A stretch of DNA of 64,000 nucleotides from Phoebastria nigripes. Taxonomy: Eukaryota; Chordata; Aves; Procellariiformes; Diomedeidae. The stretch spans positions 372,001 through 436,000 of the forward strand of contig JAYKAV010001245.1 in the NCBI GenBank assembly GCA_035582835.1, read 5' to 3'. The notes beneath the pieces were generated by a model, which was given only the letters and a program-made list of their open reading frames with translations, was not told where the DNA came from and did not search any database. Positions 1 to 14,330 of the stretch are shown piece by piece (position 1 is the first letter of the stretch; every line of letters starts with the position of its first letter). A program made the position numbers and the translations under genes.

Positions 1-398
1 TATGCTACATCTGAACCTTTCATCTCTCACTTCAGTAAGAGTACAGGGGTTTAATTATGAACAGCAGAACCAGAAAGATAGATATGTCTCAAAACGGGGA
101 CAGAATGCACTGGAGAAGGTGCCTCAGCTTAAATGAGCAAGTATCAAGCAAACAATTGAATGGAGAAAGTTTATACACACTTTTCCTTTGATGTTTTCTC
201 AGATAATTTTAATGATATTATGGCACTATATCCTGGTAAAATGCAAGATATCAAAGTCAGTTTTTTTTTAAAGCAGCACACTACAGAAATTCTCAAAAAT
301 AGGTTACCACACAAAAACATGGAAATTATTAACATACAGCTCTCTGAGAAGGAACAGTACTTTCTTGTAAATAAAGATGCACAGTGGACCACGCTAAC
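1..398 (-). other. KRR1 intron 6, partial
   Basis: This is AT-rich intronic sequence between the exon 6 donor and the left edge. I looked for the next KRR1 exon (the SLMIKREL-type segment) and did not find it, so it should lie further left. Confidence 0.8.
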
Positions 399-3111
<2,713 letters not shown>

Positions 3112-3139
3112 GTCTGCCCGCGCGCCGCCACCGCTCACC

Positions 3140-3260
3140 CGGCGCCGGAAGCGGCGCGTGCCGGAAGGGGGGGGCGGTGGCGGGGTCGGGGGCGCGGTGC
3201 AGGCCGGGAGCGGTAGTCCCGGGGGGCGGAGGGCCTGAGGGGAGCGGGCGGGGCGGCGGC
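3140..3260 (-). promoter_or_regulatory. KRR1 core promoter: paired ETS sites and GC boxes
   Basis: Two CCGGAAG motifs (3145-3151 and 3161-3167) lie 34-56 bases upstream of the start codon. Such sites bind ETS/GABPA factors in many TATA-less housekeeping promoters. GC boxes (GGGCGG type) follow near 3170, 3223 and 3248. The transcription start is not determinable from the sequence but is probably within this interval. Confidence 0.6.
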
Positions 3261-3500
3261 GGCGGCGGCAGGCCACGTTGGGCGGCCTGGGTGCACGGAA
3301 GCGGTTGAGCAGTAGCTGCTGAGGCTTTGAGAGTGGCTTTGCCATTTGCATTCAGAACAACACGCGTTTTCCTACTGGGTTGTCCTTCCCTGGGAGCAAA
3401 AAAGTGAAAATAAAGCCGGTGCAAACAGGCGGGGATGCCCGCTCCGCCTGCCAGCGAGGCGCAGGGCCGGCCTCTGCTGAGTGGGGCACGGTGAACGCAC

Positions 3501-4181
3501 TCAGGTGTCGGGTACTGCAGGCCGCGTGTCAGATCAAAACATCTCCTTGCTGCTTGTGAACACAAAAAACTCCCACGGCTCTCCATCAGGGTTACTTTAT
3601 CTCAAGGTGCGTCTGCACCCAGGCGACAGTGGCTCCTGCGAACGCGGCACGGTCTGTCTCGAGCCAAACAAGGGTCTGGTGGGTGGTTACGCTGCTGGAG
3701 ACCTCACTCACTTCCCCAGGGTGGCTCTGCAGCCCCTTTTGGACTCTGTGCCTCTACTCTGTTACAGGCATGGGCTCTAAGAAATTTAACGCTGTGGTTG
3801 AGGTGAGAGGCGTATACCAGGTGTCTGCTTTGCTTCTTCCTCTTTCATGTGAAACATCTTTTCCAGCCANGCTCTTTAGCTTTGAATTTTCTATTGCTAT
3901 TATGCAACGCAAAGGAAAAAAGAACCAGCATCATCAAAATGTAAACTGAAGTACACTGACAAATACTTGAAGTACTTCAGTGCCATAACTAGAGAAAACA
4001 TGTTCCTGATGAGACCTAATTATTCAGTTGAATAATGTGATTTAAGGTGCTCTGGGGGATGCTTTGCATCCTCCTCCCTCACCTTTCCTGTACCTGTAAC
4101 TGAGCATTTTCTTCAGTAAAAAAGAAAGAACGTGCCTCCTTCACTCTCTCTTATGGGGACCATTAAAAGCCAATGGTGTGA
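3501..4181. other. Intergenic, island shore
   Basis: The sequence falls back from the CpG island into ordinary composition. Short open frames on both strands show no family signature, and no repeat is recognised. One ambiguous base lies at 3870. Confidence 0.6.
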
Positions 4182-4295
4182 AGAACTGGAAGAGACCTTT
4201 TAAGAGCAAGAACACCTACATCTCTGAGGCAGGACGGTGTTGTCCTTGGCAGGTGTTCATCAGACCTGTTCATAAAAGCCTGCACTCTGGGGTGT
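4182..4295 (-). mobile_element. Ancient CR1 LINE 3' fragment
   Basis: The stretch beginning GAACTGGAAGAGACCT, then a GGCAGGAC block, a CAGGTGTTCATCAGACCTG block and a TAAAAGCCTGCACTC block keep the order of an old amniote CR1 3' region in reverse orientation. The copy is degraded and lacks the terminal octamer repeats. The match is from memory of the family, not from a search. Confidence 0.6.
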
Positions 4296-7000
4296 TTAAT
4301 TACCGTCGTGATGGGAAAGATAATACTATCGTCTGATCTACACATAAATAAAATATTAATTCAAAAATCAGTTTTGACCCCCAAAAAATTTTCTTTGAAC
4401 CTGACTGCTGTCTTTCCTAGCTGGCTCCATCTCCCAGCCCACCACCAGCCTCATCTCCCACAACAAACAGGACACCGAGACCCCTTCTGCCTGCAAGTTG
4501 TTGTCAAGTTGGTGCATGTTTTTAGCCATTTATTTTAATTTCTCTCTGTCCACATCCTTCAAACAGAGAGGCTGCTCTGGGAGTGCTTGCAGGCCTGCGA
4601 AGGACAGAGCGTCCCTTCGCGGGGCGGCGAGGGGCTTGGTGGGGTGCACTGTCTCTGCTCCGAAACGGCACATCGAGTATTCACCTTCTGCTCTGCGGAT
4701 AAAAGGGAAAAAAAAGCGGGAAGGGGAATCTGCGAGGCCCCGCAGCAGCGGGGTGCTGGTGGGTCCCTCCTGCCGTTTGGGATGGTTGGTTATCCATCCC
4801 CGATCCCGCTAGATGGCAGTGAGCGCTGCGCTAAGTGGAGCATCCCAAACGGAGCTGCCGTCCGCCCTGGGATTTCTGCTTGAGGGAGGCGATGGGGAGA
4901 GATGGAGGCGACGGGGAACGTGCCCTCCTCTGCCCGCGCAGCCCTGCCTTGCCTGGAGAGGATGGGGTCCTGCTCCTGTCTCGCCTGGCACCGGGCTTTG
5001 GATGCCGTATGCCTTTGACAGAAAGGTGCAGTGCCCCTGAGTGATCACAGGGAGGCAAATTTGCTTCTCTCGGCTCTTGGGCACAGAAATCTCCTGGGGC
5101 TGCTTACCGGGTTGGTATCCCTCTGCGCTGCACAGCCTGCGAGCACGGGGCAAGGGTCCAGCCCAGATGTAGACACCAGGTCGATGCGAAGGCAGGGCTG
5201 GGGGGTCCCAGGGAGGCATTTCTCCTCGGGGAGGTAGCGCATGAAGTGCACAGTGCATGTCTCGCCTGGAAACTGGCCAGGTGTTGTGGAAGCGCAGCAA
5301 AGCAGGTTTGGGAAGAGTTTGAGAGAGGATAATTAGATAGGTTCAGCACTTGTTTATATCCTACGCGAAGGGTGCAACCCACCAAAAAATCACAGGAGTG
5401 GGCTGTGGAAGGGGCATGCTGGCAGCGCTCAGCAGTGGGAATCAGCTTCCTGAGCAGGGATGAGAGGGGAGACGTAGAGAGGCAGCAGGCCGTGGAGTGG
5501 CGAGAGCGCAAAGACAAATTACAGGCTGTGGTGGGGGAGAACAGGGAGCCCAAGGGAGAGGTGCAGAGGGGGAGGTGGAATGGCCACGGTGGTGGGTAAG
5601 GCAGAGGATCTTTGTGGCAGCACTCTCTGGCTATGAGCAGTTTTGAAGGTCAGAGGAAAGGTCTCTGGTGAGATAAACCTTCTTTTTCTCCAACCTGCGC
5701 ACCTCAGTGCGCCTGCTCTGGGTATACATCTCACACCACTGCAGTGGCAGCCACAGCCCACTCGTGCCTGCTCCTCTCCTGCATCCCAGCCCCTGTGCCG
5801 GCTGCTGCTGCATGGGGGTCACCGAGCCCCCCAAGCCTCTGCACCGGAGAAGGAGAGAGGTGCCCGGTGCATTGTGTAAGGGGCCAAGGGACTGGGGCCT
5901 CGTGGCACCCAACTTCTGCGATTCAAAGGATGGACAACCCTCTCTGGTGCAGTGCCATACTGAAGCATGTCTTTGCCCAATCGAGACAGGTCCGCTAAAA
6001 AGAATAGAAAACAGAGGCAGTCATGCTAACAGGCTTGGAAGCTGTGATTCGGGAAGGTCCCTAACGCCCCCTCCTGTCTGATTCTTTGAAGGAGACAGTA
6101 ATTTCTCATCTTTCCTCTTACCTTGGGATCTGTGGTCCGGTTGGATATGGGGAAGCCACTTCCCTAATTCCTGGTAGGGACAGGATGCTCCCACAGACCA
6201 GCTCTGCTCCTCCAGGCAGCCTTCTCAGGCTCCAGACAACAGCATGTTTATGTCATTTTTATTAGTCACTGCTCAAATGCAATAACCAGCCACTGCTCGT
6301 CTGGCGGGGTTAGGAGGGTGAGGACAGCTAGCTGGGGGGGACAGTGGCTGCTGAGGGGACGGGGGACTGAAGGCTGCTGCCCGGGTGACTCCAGCTGGGC
6401 TGTGCCATGGCGGGGATGCTGCAGCCCCGCAGGAGCGGGGTCCCCCGCACGCTGGCTTGGCAGCTGAGCTCCCAGGCAGAAGGGGCAGCATGAGTGCCAG
6501 AGCAGTGGTGGGGCACAGCTACCCCATGGCCAGTGGGTCACAGCGCCACTGTGATTCCCTGCCCTCAACTGCCCCGGCCCCTGGGGTCTGTGCACCCTCC
6601 CAGCTCTGCCAGCACCAAGGGGCAACGTGTTTTCTGAAAGCAGCTTTTGCTGGCAGCATGTACCGTGTTCATTGTTATAACAGCCCAGTGTGGGATGGAG
6701 AGACCCAGGTGTGAAGGGCTCCTTTGAAGACCTTTTTCTGAACGATACAGATCCCAGCCTAGCAAGACCCCTATGCCTGCTGAACCCATTGCTGGGCTTT
6801 GGGGGGACCTGGATCAGCTCTGTGTGTGTGTATACGTGCAAGCGTTTTTTCCTCTTAAAAACAAAGCAAAGGAACAAAACAGCACAGCCGCATATCCTCC
6901 CTTACATGCATTTCAGGCTATATGATAAAAAGGGCAGAGCACTGCTGTTAGAATGAAGGTGCCTCTTTATTATGCAGCAAAGTAATTATTTCCCAGTCAG
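4296..7000. other. Intergenic, GC-rich unique sequence
   Basis: GC-rich sequence with many overlapping open frames on both strands, the longest about 200 codons on the minus strand at 6266-6877. They are rich in Pro, Ser, Cys and Trp, as expected of GC-rich noncoding DNA, and lack plausible domains. I see no gene, tRNA or repeat. Confidence 0.6.
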
Positions 7001-7139
7001 TAGATAGGACTCCAGCCNCTTGGCACTTTCTTACCTGCCATTTTCCAATCCAAAAGAGCAACTTGGGATCTTGTGATAATTCAAGCAATCAGATGAGCTC
7101 ATGCACATGGCATTCATTCACTAGAAACGCCACACAGAT

Positions 7140-7420
7140 CCCATTCAGCCTCAGCACTCGTAAATCCATGTGACACTTTCATCTATTTATAAACTTTTAA
7201 CAGCAGGTTATGATTGTTATGCAAGCCATTTTCCAGGGATTAATAAGCAGCTTGTGTTGATGGCAGCGAGAAGGGCCATTAACTGCTCTGGGACAGTCAT
7301 TAATCTGTAGTAAATGCTCAGCATCTGGATCATTTCTACGTAATTAAATAATCAATACTGCCTTTTGATTCAAATAACTGGAGAATTGTATTTCAAATTT
7401 ATCTTGGCTTAGGGTGTTCT
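7140..7420. promoter_or_regulatory. Candidate conserved noncoding element, AT-rich
   Basis: The block contains a dense set of homeodomain-type cores: GGATTAATAAGC, CCATTAACTG, CATTAATCTG and ACGTAATTAAATAATC. It is non-repetitive and unlike the GC-rich sequence to its left. Such composition is typical of developmental enhancers in vertebrate gene deserts, but conservation cannot be tested here. Confidence 0.3.
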
Positions 7421-10400
7421 TAATTCTTTTAGTTTACAACAGGGAAGGAAACAGACATATGGGCAAGCGAGAGCTTCTCTTGGTGTGACTGGTTCTTAAA
7501 TTATCAGCTATTTCATACAAAACATCTCAAGTGATTAAAATATAGTTCAAACTGCCCACCAAAACCTATTAATTGGACTGGATGGAGAAAAAAAATCACA
7601 AATGTGCTGTCCTTTTTCTGTTATTGTAGAGATCTTTCATTATTGGAACAAAATTACATCTCTGAGTGACCTGACACTGGGAGGTAGCCTGGCAGGATTA
7701 AAATAATCAAACAGAAACTCCCCCTGCCCAGCCACCTCCAGAAAAGTCCCTTTTGATTCATTGTCCATATGGATAACATGACCTCTGTGCCCTCAGGCAG
7801 ATGGGGTTGTGGCCTTCATTTGTCTTTCCCCTCTCACCCTCCCTCTCCCTTTCTCTCTCTGGGCAGTGGTGTAAGCCACTTCTCTGGTTTTGTTTTGTTC
7901 TTGTCTTTGCTGTTGAATCCAGTGATCTGCAGAGGTGCTGATAGATGAAGGTAATGGTGCCCATTGCAAACCTGTTCAGACAAGAACCACACCGCAGTGG
8001 TGCTGCTGCCTTCTCCGTGGAGAGCTGGGGAAATGCCCAAGCAGGCAGAGTTCATCATAGGTGAGAACAGATAAGTGGGAGTCAAAAACATGAATTTCAA
8101 AAGAAAGAGACTTACTATGTCATCACAGGATCATATGCTAATTCCCATCCTTTTGAGCTATCTTTTCACCAGATGATAACAAATCTGCATCTTACCACAA
8201 GGACATGATGGATGAGTAACAACTCACCTTCACTGTTAGTGGGGGTTAAAACCTAGGAAAAAAGCAAACACTCACACAGTCAGATATCTATTCATATTTT
8301 GAGGCTGGAAAGGCAGGAGGAAGATTTTGCAAGAAATAGAGAGGAATATCACTGACCCGATAGCAAAGCTTTCAGATGCAGCTACCATGAAGACACTTGT
8401 GAAGTCAGGCATGAAAAGATAAAGAAGAGGGAACAGTGGCCATCATAAATTCAGCTCAGCTAAGGGATAGCTGAGTTGTTTGTCAGAGCAAGGGCTTCCC
8501 TTTGAAAGAGAACAGAGAGGAGAGTGCGTGCTGAACCCTAAGAGGGACAAGGAGCTGGAAAATGAGAGGACTGCAAACCATAAAAGCATCTGAAAGGCCT
8601 AGCTGGGAAAGCAAAGCAAAGATAATTTGTGGCAGAAGGAAGAACCCAGGATAAGAAGGAAGAACCAATGGGTAAAAAAGATGATAGCTTTGTCTGGGGA
8701 AAGACTTGCTTGCAATAAAATTGCTGTCAATTTGGGGACAAGAAAGGGACAAGAGCCAAACTGGAAAAGGAATTTAGTATCATTATGAAATCAAAGCAGC
8801 AGGTTTAGATCAAAAGGTCTTTGGAGCAGGGGATGTGTCTAATCATGTATTCATACAGTGACTGACAGAATGAGGCTTTTGTCTTGACTTGAGCCTCTGG
8901 GAGTTGTCAGAAAGCAAACACCACACCATGGCAAGCTGCGCCAGGACCTCTGAGATACACACAGGAGAATAAAAATGGGAGGGTGAAGGCGAGTGCTGGT
9001 CAGGGGTAGGTGTATCAGAAGCCAGGGAGGAGGAAGGCAGGGGTGAGGAAGGCGGTGGGAGGAAATGCCTAAATCAGAATATTGGTCCAAAGCCTCAGAG
9101 GGGAAGAGAGTCAAGCAGGGATTAGAAAGCAATCGCTCCTGTCTGCTTTAGAAAGTCCCCCACGTAGTGCGGAGAGCAATCACACATTCCCAAAGGCCCA
9201 GCAGGGAGAGCTAACAGAGATTTCTCCAGCAGTCTCAGTATCCATCCTATTTAGGTAGTGCCTAACACGGGCTGTGCCTGCCAGGGCAGAGCTGGTCTAA
9301 TGGCTCTCGGCTCCCCAAAGGAGGAGGTGTCCCTCATCATCCGTGGATAGCCATGGCAGGAGAGCAATGCATGGGGACTGGGTGCCTGGAGGCTCAGGTC
9401 TGCGGCAGCACTTGCGGGTCCCCTCTGCCAGTGCCTCTCCCAGCCCCTCCGCAGTGGGTGCCTGGAGAGCTGCGGGGAAAGGGGCTGCTCCTCTCCGAAT
9501 CAGGGCAGGAGAAGCGCCCCCACNCCCCTGTCCTCCCTGATACAGCCCTGTGCCAGGGCCCTGCCAGAGCAGCCCTGTGCTGCTCCCGGTAGACTTGCAA
9601 AGAGCAGACCTTTTCTCAAAGGTATACGGCACTGCAGGGCTGTGGATTGAAGGTGGAATTTCCAAAAAAAGGTTGTTAAAATAATTTTAAAGTCATACCT
9701 GAGCAACCAGAGTTTGAGCACGTCTTTTCTTTAGGAATTCGCAACAATGCTTGTGTGCGTTATTCTGAAACACACAGATAAAACACTCCCTCAGTCTATT
9801 TTTCTCTTGTACTAGAATCCGGACATTATTATGCAGATTTCCACTGTAGCAATATTACGGCAGAATAAATAGCTCTGCTATACATGAAGGGGAATCCTAT
9901 TGCATCTTCAGTAACTCTCAGTAAGCATCATCACTATTATACCAATTGAAGAGACAGAAAACAATTTTTAATTAAAAATATTTATAGCAGGCATAATACC
10001 AACTGCCAGTTTCACTATCCAGTGAATGCATTTTGCAGCTGGTACTAATTCTCCCTTATTTCCATGAGGTTAGCCAATATCAGCTGTTCATTAAGCAGAG
10101 GACATTTCAGGAGTATCCATATTATATGCTGTAACTAACAGAAGTTCTTCCTTTGACAGATTTTAGGAAATCAAGATTGCTTTGCTATGTTATTCTGGGA
10201 CTTCATAATAGAGAGGTCATTTCCCAGTGATCTGAGTGGGCTGCATCATCAGTTTTATTCAAATCAATCCTACAAACTGCTTTCCAGCAGATAAGAACAT
10301 TTTAATTAGCAATATATCTTTTGTCTTCTATCTGCAGTGGAGTAGGGGGTGGGAAATTGATTTCAGCACGCCCTTTATTTTACTGGGAGAGCAGCATAAT

Positions 10401-10435
10401 CAGAAGGTGTCAGCAGAACCACAGGCAAATTAATT
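7421..10435. other. Intergenic, unique sequence
   Basis: Mixed composition with a short CT-rich run near 7840-7862, a purine-rich tract near 9010-9065, and an AT-rich block at 9940-10320 with ATTA-type cores. No open frame shows coding features. Confidence 0.55.
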
Positions 10436-10660
10436 TCGAGATACAGAGCTTCGTACAGCCGACCGCACGGCTGCTGCTCGCGCTGAGTCCGGCTGGGCTG
10501 TAGGGCGAGCTCATTGCTGCTGACGCCGCCAGGCGCTCTGGGGGGGAGAAGTCTGATAAGGCTCTCTTGGGTGAAGGGCATGATAGCAATCGGCTGGCTC
10601 ACCCTGAAACACTCTCGCACTTTCTGTGTCAGAGAGCGCGTAAGACCTCAGTTCTTGTCC
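10436..10660. promoter_or_regulatory. Small isolated CpG-rich segment
   Basis: About fifteen CpG dinucleotides occur within roughly 220 bases, directly after an AT-rich, homeodomain-core-rich stretch. CpG retention in an otherwise depleted intergenic region suggests an unmethylated regulatory element or small promoter. No gene start is recognised. Confidence 0.35.
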
Positions 10661-12325
10661 TGGTTAGATGTATATATCAGTAAATGTGCTTATGTGTAGC
10701 TGTAGGTGACGGCCAGCTGGCCCTAGGAGCGGTAGGAGCAGCTATAAGCCTGCAGCTTCTGCTGCAGCCGTAACTCAGGCTCAGAGGAAACCAGCAGGCA
10801 GAGGATGGGGCACAGAGGAGCCCTATTCCCACATATCTCCCTTCCTCCTACCTCTCTGTGCCAGAGGACATGTGTCTGAAATCCGGAGCTGGAACGGTGT
10901 CTCCACCAGTTTTGTGCCCACGGGGAGCTCTATCCCCATAAATGCAGGGATTCAGCGGAGTCAGTTTGTCCTTGGTTCACATTCATGCGGCTCAGAGGGG
11001 ACTCAGCACACTGAAGGCTCCAGCCCATAAAATCTAATACAAAACTTCTTGTTCGCTGTATTCACCCCGGGATAGCCAGCAGCCCAGCCAGTGAGGAAAT
11101 CCCCCAGTGATTTATCAAAGTAGCAGCTGGGAACTGACAAACCAAGTGGCTCATCATAACCTGGCTTGTGACTTGCTAAATCCCATATGGTTATTGTTTT
11201 TCACTTTAAAATATTAGCAGTGAGTTTCAAAACCCAGAATTTAGCAAGCTGTGTTTCATAATTGGAAAGATCAAACCCCATTTGAGTCTGTGAAGTCATT
11301 TACAACATGCTTATCCCTCCACCCGCAATAGCTTTTACAGCAATTTCCCCTGGCCTGGATCCCCACTGGCAGCAAAAGAGCCCAGGGGACCCAGCTGGAA
11401 AGGCGAGCGCTGTGAAATGGTGGAGAGGGGCAACCGTGAGGGGAGCAGAGGCTCTCCCAGGAGGTGACTCAGAACAAGAGTTTAATGTAGGGACGTGCTC
11501 TGAGTCACTCCTGCGGGAGCTTGCCTCCCTCCACCGCCTGCAGACCGACCTGTGAAGAGCAGCTGCTGTGGCTTAATTAGCCTTTGTGAATATTCTGCTT
11601 CAATCCATCTTTAAAGCTTGCGAAAGCCTAGCATACCCATGTGCTGATCTTGCTCTAGGCAAGCATTGTGCCAGTCATCAACAGCTTCAAGAAGCCGAGC
11701 TCCACCAGCTCCATATATGAATGTCCAAGCTGTTACATCCATTTTCTTTTACCTACAGGGAAATAAGTCTTTCAGTCAACCAAGGAACGAACCCTTTCTT
11801 CTTGCACAGATGGCAAGAAAGGCTTCCAGAGCACTTTGGAATACAGTCCAGAGCGTATGGAATACAGTCACCACAGCAGTCCCAGATCTAACTTTCTGAG
11901 TGGTCATGATGTCCTAGGCTAACTCTGATTTTAGCTGTTCCCCTCGGTAGTTTGTGTAGCTGCACAGTGTACATTTGATGTTCTGTTTATTTCCTAANGG
12001 TAGCAAGCAAAGTTTCAGTGAAAAAAATACCAGTCAACCCTCTGGAAAGGCGGTCTCTGAACAAGTGGAGCAGCAGAGCGTGAAGCATTCCTTCTCCTGC
12101 TACTCATCTTTTTGGTCAGCTGTTCATGAAATGGCATATGGAAAAGCAAACCATTATTTCCCCCAAATGTTTTGTCTGGGTTTAAGTAGAGTTCATAGGT
12201 TGAATAATAGTGAATTTGCACCAGCCCTGGCAAAGGGGAGTCAGACAGTGTAGTCAAATCTACAGTGAGCTCGAGGACCTGGGTATCCATTACCAGAGCT
12301 GCTACTAAGCTTGACATACCACTTT
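10661..12325. other. Intergenic, unique sequence
   Basis: Nothing recognisable. Short open frames only, with one ambiguous base near 11998. Confidence 0.55.
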
Positions 12326-12425
12326 CCTTGCATAAACTGTAAATTTTCAAGGGCAGGAACTTTCTCTAAGTATGTGTTTGTACAGGAGGGCAATTTGAGA
12401 TGATCTTGTGCGAGGTACAGCTGCA
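12326..12425. repeat. Possible ancient SINE/LINE tail
   Basis: The segment with AACTGTAAATTTTCAAGGGC, then AGGAACTTTCTCTAAGTATG and TGTTTGTACAGG resembles the 'CTGTAAACTCTTTGGGGCAG' type tail widespread in amniote interspersed repeats. It is degraded, and the family cannot be named with confidence. Confidence 0.35.
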
Positions 12426-12682
12426 ACGCAGACTGCTGGCTGCTGAATGTTGAGTTTGTCATAAAGCCGTATCCGATGCGGAAGGAAATACGATGGAGCT
12501 GGTGGGTGGCAAAGTAGCTGTTAAAACAACCATTTCGCATAAAATGTCACAGACTGAAGTTTGATTGATAAAATTTCATTTTTGCATGCCACCGGGAGGA
12601 AGAAAAGAGCCCATCTGTTCTCTAAGCATTGCACATTGTTAAGCAAACTGCTCACAGCTTGGCAGATCAGAATATTAGAAGG

Positions 12683-12724
12683 AAAAAAAAAAAAAAAAAA
12701 NNNNNNAAAAAAAAAAAAAAAAAA
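12683..12724. repeat. Poly-A tract with 6-base gap
   Basis: An A run is interrupted by N at 12701-12706 and continues to 12724. No element body is recognised immediately before it. Confidence 0.9.
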
Positions 12725-14235
12725 GCCAACCATAGATGAGCATGAATACAAGATAAGTCATTGAAGTTTACCCAAAAGCAACATAAAAATTATGGTTCTT
12801 GCCAGGAAGTTATGCCAGGGTATTCTCACAGGCTTGGCTCGCCAGGACGGACAGGCAGAGAGAGAAAGCGGCGGGGAATAGGGGTGCATTCTTCCACTGC
12901 TGAGGCTGGCGACGGCCGCTTGGCTGCTCGCTGCAGGGAGAATGCGTGTATTTGTCTTAGCAGACAAGGGGCACCATTATCACATACCTCAGCAGGGTTG
13001 TAGATGTCAACCAAATAATTGGTTTTATTTAGAATATGATGTCCAAATGGTGAATGAAGCATTTTGGGTGTCCTGGAAAGATTTTATATACAAACCAGCT
13101 GGAATCCCATTGACAGGAACAGCCTCTTCCTTTCCCTCACCCCCCTCCCTATTACTTTCAGTCAGACAGAGCTGGAAGTGGCTGAGAGGAGCTCCAAGAA
13201 GCCTGCGCCTTTGAGCAGTAAAGTCTACTGGTGCTAAACATCTCACACTTGTTCATTAAGAGAGACCCGGGCAAGCATTTCATCATTGAGATGAGTATTT
13301 AATACATGAATGGGTAGCGAGAAAACATATTTGTGGCCATTTCAAAAGGCTGTCATACAAGGAGACTCCAAGTCTGAGCAGGTTGGAAAAGCTGCAGGGC
13401 GCTTTGGAAATCTCTCAAATGAACTCACACTTGTAAAGCACAAAGTTGCTGTTGCAGCTTCCAAAGAAAAGTGAGAAGTAGAGTGAGCGGGGAGGCATGG
13501 GGCAGGCAGCGGGTGCTGGGCTCCAGCCTTCCTTTAGCACAACCACTAGGTTATGGGGAAGGGGGGACCTTACACAGCTTCCCATGCAGAGCATCACAGC
13601 TGCGCCCACCCCAAAACAATACAACTTTAGTCCCATCACTCCATAGCTGCATGAGTGATGTGCTAGGATTTTCCAGAAACTCGGAGAAGGACAGCCCGTC
13701 CTGGTAGCTCTAGTACATCTCATGGCCAATGCAGGATAGATGCATCTTCTTACTGTGGGAATCTACCATTTGTTCAAGGAAAATTATTAAATGTTAATAT
13801 ATTCAAAACAAGAACTGAAAATGAGTGAGGACCTCCAATAGCTAGAGATAGAAGAATGTTTCAAATGAGACAAAAAAGGGCAGAAATATTCAGTAAAGTG
13901 CTTTTTCTCTACTTTTGGAAGATTTCTGACTCAATCAGTGTAGGACTAAGGCAGTGGTTTTGCTGAGCACCTGAAAGCAATTACAAGAACACTGCAAAAC
14001 TGTGTTGAAGATGCCCAGGTTGCAAAAGAAATACGCTGTGATACGGCAGTCATGTGGAGTGAGCTGGGGCACTTGCTCAGCTCAAGTCACCCAAACAAGA
14101 AGTATTTTAACACAAGGGAATGCAAAACCAAACATCTAGGAAGGAGGAGTGCTGGCTGGACCTGCACAGTGGGGAATAGGACCCTGGAAAGAAACAACTC
14201 TGTGTAGTGTTGGGAAATTAAAAGAGAAAAACTGA
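12725..14235. other. Intergenic, unique sequence
   Basis: No gene or repeat recognised. Short frames on both strands overlap and have no family features. Confidence 0.55.
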
Positions 14236-14330
14236 AGTGCTCAGAAAAAAAAATAGATATATGACAAAAAAAAAAAAGTGTCACAAAAAAAAGATATATG
14301 TGACACCCAAAAAAAAGATATATGTGTATA
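14236..14330. repeat. Degenerate A-rich tandem repeat
   Basis: Copies of an A run followed by GATATATGTG recur about every 26 bases. GTGTCAC and GTGACAC within the array form a 7-base inverted pair around 14278-14306. Confidence 0.8.

Noticed and set aside
6266..6877. 203-codon minus-strand frame
   Set aside because: GC-rich region with overlapping frames on both strands; composition and lack of any motif argue against a gene.
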